The notes: generated by a model from the sequence alone, not told the origin. Counted from the stretch's first letter, positions 1 through 5,621 are shown. The stretch: 7,206 bases of DNA from Paracoccaceae bacterium (GCA_003545125.1 DQCI01000072.1:1-7206); one strand, 5' to 3'. Numbers and translations: made by a program.

Positions 1-786
1 CACATGGAAGACTGGCTGCAATGCGAATGGTGGGATTGGCAGGTGCATACCGTCAATCTGACCGAGCAGTTCGCGCAGATCGCCGTGGTCGGCCCGAAGG
101 CGCGCCAGGTGCTGGAAGGGGTCGGCGGTTTCGATGTCTCGAAAGAGGCGTTGCCATTCATGACCTGGGCCGAGGGCAGTCTCGGGAGCTTCCCGGTGCG
201 GATCTACCGGATCTCGTTCTCGGGCGAGCTGTCCTACGAGATCTCGGTGCCGGCTTCGAAAGGAATGGCGCTCTGGGACCGATTGCACGAGGCGGGCAAG
301 GGGCTCGGCATGATGCCCTACGGCACCGAGTGCCTGCACGTGTTGCGCGCCGAAAAGGGGTTCATCATGATCGGCGACGAGACCGACGGCACGGTGATCC
401 CGCAGGATCTGGGGCTCGGTTGGGCGATCTCGAAGAAAAAAGAAGACTTCCTCGGCAAGCGGGCGCAGGCCCGGCCCGAGATGGTCCGCGACGACCGCTG
501 GCGGTTGGTCGGGCTTGAAACGGAGGACAGCTCTGTCCTGCCCGACGGCGCCTATATCCCCGCCGAGGGCCACAACGCCAACGGCCAACGCAACACGCAA
601 GGACGGGTCACCTCGACCTATCATTCACCGACGCTCGGGCGCGGGATCGCCATGGCGCTCATCAAGCATGGCCCTGACCGCATGGGCGAGGTCGTCGACG
701 TGCCGCGGATCGGCGGTGAGGTCGTGCGGGCGAAGATCGTGGCGCCCTGCTTCTACGACAAGGAGGGGATGAGACAGGATGTCTGA
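1..786 (+). CDS. soxA: Sarcosine oxidase alpha subunit, C-terminal part (5' end outside window)
   Basis: The reading frame is open from base 1 and ends at TGA 784-786, giving about 261 residues. This is the C-terminal aminomethyltransferase (GcvT-like) domain of SoxA, a subunit normally close to 1000 residues, so roughly the first three quarters lie upstream. Visible hallmarks are the MEDWLQ start of this segment, the GELSYEI motif at about residues 74-80, the long conserved stretch from GTECLHVLRAEKGF through IGDETDGTVIPQDLGLGWAI, and the late GRVTSTYHSPTLGRGIAMAL. In the family this domain binds tetrahydrofolate and converts the methyl group released by oxidative demethylation of sarcosine to 5,10-methylene-THF. 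The enzyme is a cytoplasmic alpha-beta-gamma-delta heterotetramer. The gene overlaps soxG by 8 bp, as expected for the end of a soxBDAG operon; soxB and soxD are presumed upstream. Identification is firm. Confidence 0.95.
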   Translation, partial: HMEDWLQCEWWDWQVHTVNLTEQFAQIAVVGPKARQVLEGVGGFDVSKEALPFMTWAEGSLGSFPVRIYRISFSGELSYEISVPASKGMALWDRLHEAGKGLGMMPYGTECLHVLRAEKGFIMIGDETDGTVIPQDLGLGWAISKKKEDFLGKRAQARPEMVRDDRWRLVGLETEDSSVLPDGAYIPAEGHNANGQRNTQGRVTSTYHSPTLGRGIAMALIKHGPDRMGEVVDVPRIGGEVVRAKIVAPCFYDKEGMRQDV

Positions 787-1354
787 CGCAGTCTCGGCGC
801 TCGCGGGCGCGGCAAGCAAAGGCTATTGCGCGGTGACCGAAGCGGGCCGGGTCGGCATGGTTACGATCCGGGGCGATCTCACCGAGGCGGGTTTTGCCCG
901 GGCGGTGAAATCGGTAACCGGGCTCGCCATACCGGCGCAAAGGCAGATCATCGGCGAAGGCCCGCGCCTCGCCTGGATGTCGCCCGACGAGCTTCTGTTG
1001 TTCTGCGACGCGGACACGGCGCCCGACCGGGCGGCGGCGCTGGCAGAGGCCTTCGCGGGCACACATGCGCTGGCGGTCGAGGTTACCGACGCCCGTGCGG
1101 TGTTTCACGTCGAAGGCACCGGGTGCCGGGAGGTGATGGCCAAGCTCACCCCGGCCGATGTCGCGCCCGGGGTCTTTGGCCCCGGCGAGATGCGGCGTAC
1201 CCGTCTGGGCCAGGTGCCGGCCGCCTTCCACATGAGAAGCGAGACCTGCGTCGAGGTAATCGCCTTCCGCTCGGTCGCGCTTTATGTCTTCGATCTCCTG
1301 TCGAACGCGGCGAAGCCCGGCAGCGAGGTGGGGCTTTTTGTCGCCGCAAGCTGA
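779..1354 (+). CDS. soxG: Sarcosine oxidase gamma subunit
   Basis: This 191-residue protein is the smallest-domain partner of heterotetrameric sarcosine oxidase. The family pattern is clear: MSPDELLL at about residues 66-73, VEVTDARAVFHVEG at about 99-112, then RRTRLGQVPAAF and FRSVALYVFDLL near the C-terminus. The length is typical for SoxG. The start ATG 779-781 lies inside the end of soxA (8-bp overlap). An AAGGAGG ribosome-binding site at 760-766 is 12 nt upstream, rather far, so translational coupling to soxA probably contributes. The gamma subunit is thought to pack against the alpha subunit and has no known catalytic centre of its own. The reaction of the whole enzyme is oxidation of sarcosine to glycine, hydrogen peroxide and methylene-THF. 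It is the last gene of the operon in this direction, followed at once by a stem-loop and then an unrelated gene. Confidence 0.93.
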   Translation: MSDAVSALAGAASKGYCAVTEAGRVGMVTIRGDLTEAGFARAVKSVTGLAIPAQRQIIGEGPRLAWMSPDELLLFCDADTAPDRAAALAEAFAGTHALAVEVTDARAVFHVEGTGCREVMAKLTPADVAPGVFGPGEMRRTRLGQVPAAFHMRSETCVEVIAFRSVALYVFDLLSNAAKPGSEVGLFVAAS

Positions 1355-1365
1355 GAGAGCTTGCG
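1345..1365 (+). terminator. Stem-loop on the soxG stop codon (possible terminator or 3' stabiliser)
   Basis: A perfect 8-bp inverted repeat, CGCAAGCT (1345-1352) and AGCTTGCG (1358-1365), closes a GAGAG loop. The soxG stop codon TGA (1352-1354) sits at the stem-loop junction. No run of T follows (TAGTTCAAC), so this is not a textbook Rho-independent terminator. It may mark the 3' end of the sox mRNA or protect it from exonucleases. The structure is seen directly; the role is inferred. Confidence 0.45.
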
Positions 1366-1377
1366 TAGTTCAACGAT

Positions 1378-1412
1378 CACGTGCATTTATCCGAATCATG
1401 CAATCACACGTG
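1378..1412. promoter_or_regulatory. Two CACGTG palindromes upstream of the secreted-protein gene
   Basis: CACGTG occurs at 1378-1383 and again at 1407-1412, the second inside the longer palindrome ACACGTGT (1406-1413). Their centres are 29 bp apart, close to three helical turns. Between them is a shorter dyad, TGCAT (1382-1386) and ATGCA (1398-1402). The segment is clearly AT-richer than its surroundings and lies 23 bp before the start codon at 1436. A paired operator or promoter region is plausible, but no convincing -35/-10 pair can be named; TTGCGT at 1361 is the best weak -35 candidate. Confidence 0.3.
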
Positions 1413-1435
1413 TTATCAATGGATTGGAGCGAGTT

Positions 1436-1840
1436 ATGAAACGAATTCCCATGATCGCGGGCATTGTTCTTGCCGCCGGCATTGCGGGCGCAGCAAGCGC
1501 GGAAACCTACACCTGCAAGATCCAGCAATCGGGGACGTCGGGCTGGATTCCGACCGACGTCATCGTCAGCTACGACCCCAGCACCGGCGCTGTCGTTGTC
1601 AACGACAATATCATCCAGCATTACGTCGGCTCGCCGATCCCCGGTCGGCTCAAGAACAAGAACGCCAACCGCATCCTGTTCGCCTGGACGGTCTCGGGCA
1701 TCAAGACCGAGAGCGGGCAGTATGCCGCCGGATTGGACTACTCGCTCAACATCCAAACGAACGGGCAGGCGTCGATGTCGGGCAAGCCGCAGCGCTACAG
1801 CAACAAGTGGTACGGCAAGGGCACCTGCAGCAAGAAATAG
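1436..1840 (+). CDS. Small secreted protein of unknown function, two cysteines
   Basis: This 134-residue protein has a clear Sec signal peptide: basic MKR, a hydrophobic core at about residues 5-18, and a predicted signal peptidase I site after Ala-Ser-Ala at residue 22. The mature chain of about 112 residues has exactly two cysteines, Cys27 and Cys131, one near each end, which suggests a single disulfide that clasps the termini in the periplasm. The body looks beta-rich, with short hydrophobic alternating strands such as DVIVSYD, AVVVND and RILFAWTVSG. It resembles small uncharacterised exported proteins seen in Rhodobacterales, but I cannot name a family or function. The start at 1436 is preferred over an in-frame upstream TTG/GTG region from 1361 because GGAG (1426-1429) lies 6 nt before it and the signal peptide begins exactly there. 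It sits between the sox operon and sodB but appears to be its own unit. Confidence 0.85.
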   Translation: MKRIPMIAGIVLAAGIAGAASAETYTCKIQQSGTSGWIPTDVIVSYDPSTGAVVVNDNIIQHYVGSPIPGRLKNKNANRILFAWTVSGIKTESGQYAAGLDYSLNIQTNGQASMSGKPQRYSNKWYGKGTCSKK

Positions 1841-1860
1841 CAGGGTCAAACGCACTTTGT

Positions 1861-1884
1861 GTCAGTGCCTCACGATGAGGTGAC
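1861..1884 (+). terminator. Hairpin 20 nt after the secreted-protein gene
   Basis: CCTCA (1868-1872), loop CGA, TGAGG (1876-1880) form a tight stem. GTCA (1861-1864) and TGAC (1881-1884) extend it to 9 bp with a 3-nt bulge on the left side. No T-run follows. It could end the upstream transcript or be part of the sodB upstream control region. Confidence 0.35.
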
Positions 1885-1902
1885 CGGGGCGGGCGGCTTA
1901 TC

Positions 1903-1941
1903 CTGGGGGGTTGACCCCAGCCCCGGGTACGTCCCATCTAT
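1903..1941 (+). promoter_or_regulatory. Candidate sodB promoter with an overlapping inverted repeat
   Basis: TTGACC at 1911-1916 is a good -35 hexamer. With an 18-bp spacer it faces CATCTA (1935-1940), a poor -10 match. The -35 lies inside the inverted repeat CTGGGG (1903-1908) / CCCCAG (1915-1920), so a protein bound to the dyad would block it. Transcription from here would leave about 30 nt of leader before sodB. The dyad and the hexamer are seen; the promoter assignment is inferred. Confidence 0.35.
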
Positions 1942-1966
1942 GCCTGACAGAAACGCTCAAATTACA

Positions 1967-1971
1967 GGGAG
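1967..1971 (+). promoter_or_regulatory. Ribosome-binding site fixing the sodB start
   Basis: GGGAG is 7 nt before ATG 1979-1981. The frame is open further upstream to about 1859, but that extension runs through the hairpins and promoter-like sequence and does not resemble SodB, so 1979 is the start. Confidence 0.7.
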
Positions 1972-1978
1972 ACCCCCA

Positions 1979-2578
1979 ATGTCGTTCACCCTTCCCGATC
2001 TGCCGTATGCCCACGACGCGCTCGCCGATCTCGGCATGAGCCAGGAGACGATGGAGTACCACCACGACTTTCACCACAAGGCATACGTCGACAACGGCAA
2101 CAAGCTGGTCGCCGGCACCGAGTGGGAGGGCAAGAGCCTCGAAGACATCGTCAAGGGCACCTACCAATCGGGCGCCGTGGCCCAGAACGGCATTTTCAAC
2201 AACGCCTCGCAGCATTGGAACCACGCCCAGTTCTGGGAGATGATGGGGCCGGGCGAGAAGACCATGCCGGGCGAGCTCGAAAAGGCGCTCACCGAGGCCT
2301 TCGGCTCGGTCGACAAGTTCAAGGACGACTTCGCCGCCGCCGGCGCGGGCCAGTTCGGGTCGGGCTGGGCCTGGCTGGTGAAGGACACCGACGGATCGCT
2401 CAAGGTCACCAAGACCGAAAACGGCGTCAACCCGCTCTGCTTCGGCCAGACCGCGCTGCTCGGCTGCGACGTCTGGGAGCACAGCTACTACATCGACTTC
2501 CGCAACAAGCGCCCCGCCTACCTCAGCAACTTCCTCGACAAGCTGGTGAACTGGGAAAACGTCGCTTCGCGGATGTGA
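1979..2578 (+). CDS. sodB: Superoxide dismutase, iron type
   Basis: This 199-residue enzyme is the standard length for bacterial Fe-SOD. It converts superoxide to oxygen and hydrogen peroxide in the cytoplasm. All four metal ligands are present: His28 (in EYHHDFHH), His82 (in WNHAQFW), and Asp164 and His168 (in DVWEHSYY). Gln78, four residues before His82, occupies the second-sphere position used in Fe-SODs, whereas Mn-SODs have a glycine there. The FGSGWAWLV motif lies at residues 126-134, and the C-terminal RNKRPAYL segment is intact. A cambialistic enzyme cannot be ruled out from sequence alone. The gene has its own leader and a strong terminator and is probably monocistronic. Its position next to a sarcosine oxidase, which makes hydrogen peroxide, is suggestive but may be chance. 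Confidence 0.96.
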   Translation: MSFTLPDLPYAHDALADLGMSQETMEYHHDFHHKAYVDNGNKLVAGTEWEGKSLEDIVKGTYQSGAVAQNGIFNNASQHWNHAQFWEMMGPGEKTMPGELEKALTEAFGSVDKFKDDFAAAGAGQFGSGWAWLVKDTDGSLKVTKTENGVNPLCFGQTALLGCDVWEHSYYIDFRNKRPAYLSNFLDKLVNWENVASRM

Positions 2579-2600
2579 TCTGAAAGTCTCGCATTTATCG

Positions 2601-2636
2601 CAGGGCCGGGGGCGTCGCTCCCGGCCCTGTGTCGTC
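2601..2636 (+). terminator. Rho-independent terminator after sodB
   Basis: CAGGGCCGGG (2601-2610) pairs perfectly with CCCGGCCCTG (2620-2629). A G-U and a G-C pair extend the stem to 12 bp with loop CGTCG. A T-rich but interrupted tail (TGTCGTCTTAT) follows. It begins 22 nt after the sodB stop and is the most convincing terminator in the window. Confidence 0.78.
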
Positions 2637-2725
2637 TTATCCCGCCTCGGACCCGCGCCGCCGTCGATGCCGCCATCGGATAGGCGGCGCGCGCGTGACG
2701 TGGCGCATTCGGCCGGCCCGACGTA

Positions 2726-2731
2726 TACAAT
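2726..2731 (+). promoter_or_regulatory. Candidate -10 element of the P-loop kinase gene
   Basis: TACAAT matches the sigma-70 -10 consensus at five of six positions and stands out in very GC-rich surroundings (the wider element is GTATACAATAC). No good -35 is found 16-18 bp upstream. A start site near 2738 would leave a leader of about 23 nt before the ATG at 2761, which agrees with the start chosen for that gene. The rest of 2637-2725 is GC-rich and holds nothing I can name. Confidence 0.4.
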
Positions 2732-2760
2732 ACGCGCGGCCACTACCACCGGGGTCACCG

Positions 2761-3282
2761 ATGTCCAGATCCACACCGACTTTGCATCTTGTCTGCGGCA
2801 AGGCGGCATCCGGCAAGTCGACATTGACGGACCTTCTCGCCCGAAATGCGCAGACGGTCGTGATCGTGGAAGACGAGTGGCTGGCCGCCCTGTTCGGCGA
2901 CGAGATGAAAACCATCCGGGACTACGTGCGCTGCGCATCCAGGCTGCGCGGTGCGATGCAACCCCATATCATCGCGTTGCTGAGGGCCGGGATGTCCGTG
3001 GTTCTCGATTTTCCTGCGAACACGGTGGAGACTCGCAAGTGGATGCGAGACCTTGTCGAGGCCGGACAGGCGGCCAACAGGTTGCACTATCTGGACGTGC
3101 CCGACGACATCTGCAAGGCGCGGTTGCGCGCGCGCAACGCCCGGGGAGACCATCCGTTTTCCGTGTCGGATGAAGAGTTCGACCAGTTGGCCCGCCATTT
3201 CGTGGCGCCGACCGAGGATGAAGGCTTCGACATCGTGCGGCACGAGGTCCAACCGGATGGGCCGGACGGACCAGTGGGGTGA
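2761..3282 (+). CDS. P-loop kinase-like ATP-binding protein (AAA_33 / zeta-toxin-like fold)
   Basis: This 173-residue protein begins almost directly with a Walker A loop, GKAASGKST (residues 13-21). It continues with a VVLDFPAN strand (80-87) whose Asp83 fits a Walker B-type position, and an arginine-rich lid (RLRARNARGDHPF, about 121-133). This layout matches the small predicted kinases often annotated as AAA family ATPase or ATP-binding protein (COG0645-like), which share the nucleotide kinase/zeta-toxin fold. The substrate is unknown; no partner antitoxin lies beside it, so a toxin role is not supported. The frame is open upstream to 2629, but that would include the sodB terminator, and family similarity starts near residue 5, so ATG 2761 is chosen despite a weak ribosome-binding site (GGGG at 2751-2754). 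It appears monocistronic. Confidence 0.85.
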   Translation: MSRSTPTLHLVCGKAASGKSTLTDLLARNAQTVVIVEDEWLAALFGDEMKTIRDYVRCASRLRGAMQPHIIALLRAGMSVVLDFPANTVETRKWMRDLVEAGQAANRLHYLDVPDDICKARLRARNARGDHPFSVSDEEFDQLARHFVAPTEDEGFDIVRHEVQPDGPDGPVG

Positions 3283-3289
3283 CGTCGCC

Positions 3290-3317
3290 ACCTGTGGACG
3301 CCCGTGTCCGGACAGGT
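3290..3317 (+). terminator. Hairpin just after the P-loop kinase gene
   Basis: ACCTGT (3290-3295) pairs with ACAGGT (3312-3317), and GGAC (3296-3299) pairs with GTCC (3306-3309). This gives a 10-bp stem with a two-G bulge, 7 nt after the stop codon. TGTCCGGACA (3305-3314) is also a perfect palindrome by itself. No T-run follows. It is a probable transcript-end structure, though termination is unproven. The remaining space up to 3390 is GC-rich, with a small GGGGC/GCCCC stem at 3363-3376 that could serve either strand. Confidence 0.4.
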
Positions 3318-3390
3318 CAGGCTGGTTCGGATCGGGGATTGGACCCGTTGCGCGCGCCGTCCGGGGCCGCCGCCCCAGGTGTTTGCGGGG

Positions 3391-4110
3391 TCAGATCCCC
3401 TGTTCCATCCGCGCCTTGCGGGTCCGCGAGAACTTCATCCCCGGCGCCGAGAGCCGTTCGTCGGGGCCCACCCAGGCGTAGGCGAGCAGGACCGGGTCGA
3501 ACCGCCCGGTGGTGATCCGGTGTTCCTCGCCAGGCCGGTTCAGGATCAGCGAGCCAGGCGCGTGGACCGCGGTTTCGTTCTCCGACCAGGCGCCCGAAAC
3601 CGAAACATAGCTTTCCTCGATCTCGTGGTGGCTGTGCTGCGGATAGGTGGTGTTGGGGGCGAACAGCACGAAGCCCAGGACCAGGCGTTCCGCGCGCACC
3701 GGCCCCTGCGGCCCGGCGATCTCGCAATAGGCGTATTTCTTCTCGAGCGCTCGCGGCACCTTCTGATAGCCGTATTCCCAGCTCAACCGGTCCGACACCC
3801 GTTCGAGCGCGCGTGCCATGCCGGAGAGCACGCCCGCCTTGCCGAGATCGAACGCGCGCGGCAGATGCGCCGTGACCGGCCGTGTCGAGGGGTCGCGCTG
3901 GGCGATGGCCGGGTTGGCGTCGATCACTGCGGTGAGCGTCTCGCGCACCCGCCTGCGATGCGCCCGGATGGCCCGCGAGCCGCCGTCGGAGCCGAGGCGG
4001 TAGTGCTTTTCGAATTCCCGCAGCAAATAGACCCAGCTTGGGCTGTCATGCAGCTGATCGGGAACCGGTGTCAGGTCGGCGGCGGCGCCGAGATGATAAG
4101 GGTCGGACAT
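3391..4110 (-). CDS. dddL: DMSP lyase, cupin type, most like DddL
   Basis: This 239-residue protein has a C-terminal cupin barrel with the DMSP lyase pattern. Cupin motif 1 is TYPQHSHHEIEESYVSVSG, with His159, His161 and Glu166 as likely metal ligands and Tyr168 as the likely catalytic tyrosine. Motif 2 is GSLILNRPGEEH, with His197 as the fourth ligand. The N-terminal half is helical and carries RRRVRETL, RPVTAHLPRAF and WEYGYQKVPRALEKKYAYCEIAGPQGPV, which fit my memory of DddL rather than the shorter DddQ or DddW. The enzyme splits dimethylsulfoniopropionate into dimethyl sulfide and acrylate and needs a divalent metal. GGAG (plus positions 4119-4122) is 8 nt before ATG 4110-4108. It lies 134 nt downstream of tnaA on the same strand and may be cotranscribed. 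Confidence in DMSP lyase superfamily membership is higher than in the L subtype. Confidence 0.8.
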   Translation of the reverse strand: MSDPYHLGAAADLTPVPDQLHDSPSWVYLLREFEKHYRLGSDGGSRAIRAHRRRVRETLTAVIDANPAIAQRDPSTRPVTAHLPRAFDLGKAGVLSGMARALERVSDRLSWEYGYQKVPRALEKKYAYCEIAGPQGPVRAERLVLGFVLFAPNTTYPQHSHHEIEESYVSVSGAWSENETAVHAPGSLILNRPGEEHRITTGRFDPVLLAYAWVGPDERLSAPGMKFSRTRKARMEQGI

Positions 4111-4204
4111 TCGGTGTGCTCCATTCCGGTCCCCGTAGGCCTGTCGTACCGGGCCAGAATGGCGGACTTGCGGGGCGAGCGGAAGACGGAAACGCCGCCG
4201 CCGG

Positions 4205-4221
4205 ACCTCGGGGCGCGAGGT
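4205..4221 (-). terminator. Stem-loop between tnaA and dddL
   Basis: ACCTCG (4205-4210) and CGAGGT (4216-4221) form a perfect 6-bp stem with a 5-nt loop, 23 nt beyond the tnaA stop. There is no T-tract on the minus strand. It could be an mRNA processing or stabilising structure that lets tnaA and dddL be expressed unequally. The rest of 4111-4244 holds only the dddL ribosome-binding site; I see no good promoter for dddL. Confidence 0.3.
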
Positions 4222-4244
4222 GGCCGGCCGCGACGGATACCGCC

Positions 4245-5609
4245 TCAGAGCGGCTCGAAGGCGCAGGTGAAGTGGCGCATGAGCTTCGGCTCCTTCACGA
4301 TCCGGTAGCCCTTGAGGTCGTCCTTCACCCGGGCCAGCTCGCCGAAGGCCTCGACGATGTAGTCGGCATGGCTCTGCGTATAGGTGCGGCGGGGGAAGGC
4401 GAGGCGGACGAGATCCATTGCTGCCGGCGTCTCGGTGCCGTCCGGATGGCGGCCGAACATCACCGTGCCGATCTCGACCGAGCGCACGCCGGCGATCTCG
4501 TAGAGCGCCACCGCGAGGGCTTGGCCGGGGTATTCGAGCGGCGGGATCTGCGCCAGCCAGCGACGGGCATCGACGAAGACAGCATGGCCGCCGGCGGGCT
4601 TGACCACCGGCACGCCCATCGCGTCGAGCCGGTCGACGATATAAGCATTGGTGGCGATGCGGTAGCGCAGGTAATCCTCGTCGACGATCTCGGCGAGCCC
4701 CTGGGCCAGCGCGTCGAGATCGCGCCCCGCCAGACCGCCGTAGGTCGGGAACCCCTCCGACAGGATCAGATGCGCCCGGGCCTGTTCGGCGAGGTCGTCG
4801 TCGTTCAGCGCCAGCCAGCCGCCGATATTGCCGAAGGCGTCCTTTTTGGCGCTCATCGTCATCCCGTCGGCCACCGCGAAGCAGTCGCGTACGATGTCGG
4901 GGATCGTGCGATCCTGCTGGCCCGGTTCGCGGGTCTTGATGAACCAGGCGTTCTCGGCGAAGCGGCAGCCGTCGATCACGAAGGGCTTGCCGTACTTGTG
5001 CGCGATCTCGGCGGTGGCGCGGATGTTTTCCAGGCTCACCGGCTGGCCGCCGCCGGCATTGTTGGTGATCGTGGTCATCACCAGCGGCACCGAGGGCCCA
5101 TGTTCGGCCAGGTAGGTCTCGAGCCGGGCGAGGTCCATGTTGCCCTTGAACGGGTGCTCCGAGGCCGGATCGCGCCCCTCGTCGATCACCAGGTCGTCGC
5201 CCATCGCCCCGGAGGCCTCGATATTGCCACGGGTGGTGTCGAAATGGGTGTTGGACGGGATCCGCCGCCCGGGTCCGCCCAGGAGGTCGAACAGGATCGA
5301 TTCGGCCGCCCGGCCCTGGTGGGTGGGGATCACATGGGCGAAGGGCATCAGGTCCTTCACCGCCGCTTCGAACCGGTAGAAGCTGGGCGAGCCGGCATAG
5401 CTCTCGTCGCCGCGCATGATCGCGGCCCATTGCAGCGACGACATCGCGCCGGTGCCCGAGTCGGTCAGCAGGTCGATCAGCACGTCGTCGGACTGCAGCG
5501 CAAACAGGTTATAGCGCGCGGCCCGGATCAGCCGGGCGCGTTCTTGCCGGGTGGTCATGCGGATCGGTTCGACCGACTTGATGCGGAAAGGTTCGATGAT
5601 CGTTTTCAT
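4245..5609 (-). CDS. tnaA: Tryptophanase (tryptophan indole-lyase)
   Basis: This 454-residue PLP enzyme of fold type I cleaves L-tryptophan to indole, pyruvate and ammonia in the cytoplasm. The PLP lysine is Lys256 in MSAKKDA. Other active-site parts are THQGR (96-100), Asp213 and Arg216 in the DGCRFAEN segment, Glu69 (potassium site in the E. coli enzyme) and Tyr71. Three positions separate tryptophanase from tyrosine phenol-lyase: Asp124 in HFDTT (Thr in the phenol-lyase), Ile380 in SVEIGT (Arg in the phenol-lyase), and His446 in LMRHFT (Phe in the phenol-lyase). All three are tryptophanase-like. The start at 5609 is supported by AGGAG (plus 5617-5621) 7 nt upstream and by the MKTIIEPFRI beginning, close to known TnaA N-termini. 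The frame is open further upstream, but that part looks non-coding. No tnaB-type permease is adjacent; dddL follows. Confidence 0.93.
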   Translation of the reverse strand: MKTIIEPFRIKSVEPIRMTTRQERARLIRAARYNLFALQSDDVLIDLLTDSGTGAMSSLQWAAIMRGDESYAGSPSFYRFEAAVKDLMPFAHVIPTHQGRAAESILFDLLGGPGRRIPSNTHFDTTRGNIEASGAMGDDLVIDEGRDPASEHPFKGNMDLARLETYLAEHGPSVPLVMTTITNNAGGGQPVSLENIRATAEIAHKYGKPFVIDGCRFAENAWFIKTREPGQQDRTIPDIVRDCFAVADGMTMSAKKDAFGNIGGWLALNDDDLAEQARAHLILSEGFPTYGGLAGRDLDALAQGLAEIVDEDYLRYRIATNAYIVDRLDAMGVPVVKPAGGHAVFVDARRWLAQIPPLEYPGQALAVALYEIAGVRSVEIGTVMFGRHPDGTETPAAMDLVRLAFPRRTYTQSHADYIVEAFGELARVKDDLKGYRIVKEPKLMRHFTCAFEPL

Positions 5610-5616
5610 CGTGGGG

Positions 5617-5621
5617 CTCCT
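5617..5621 (-). promoter_or_regulatory. Ribosome-binding site fixing the tnaA start
   Basis: On the minus strand AGGAG lies 7 nt before ATG 5609-5607. This decides against longer in-frame starts, such as the ATG at 5729, that would add about 40 or more residues with no resemblance to tryptophanase. Confidence 0.75.

Noticed and set aside
1859..1978. An N-terminal extension of sodB by 40 codons
   Set aside because: The segment contains hairpins and a promoter-like region, and the ribosome-binding site and family N-terminus both point to 1979.
1898..2938. A 346-codon minus-strand frame opposite sodB and the kinase start
   Set aside because: It crosses the sodB terminator and the kinase promoter region, and its sequence is compositional shadow; sodB is unmistakable.
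2761..3282. A toxin-antitoxin system based on the zeta-toxin-like fold
   Set aside because: No small antitoxin gene lies beside it, and the protein is closer to general small predicted kinases than to true zeta toxins.
3361..3400. GGGGC/GCCCC and GGGG/CCCC short stems as a terminator for dddL
   Set aside because: The stems are only 4-5 bp, one contains the dddL stop region, and no T-run follows on the minus strand. They are too weak to call as features.
3304..4308. A 334-codon plus-strand frame opposite dddL
   Set aside because: It is an antisense shadow with no motifs or good start. The opposite strand encodes a conserved cupin lyase.
3391..5430. A 679-codon minus-strand frame ending at the dddL stop
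   Set aside because: Only its last 239 codons, from 4110, are a real protein. The upstream part runs through tnaA in another frame, is Arg/Pro-rich and has no family resemblance, so it is not a tnaA-dddL fusion.
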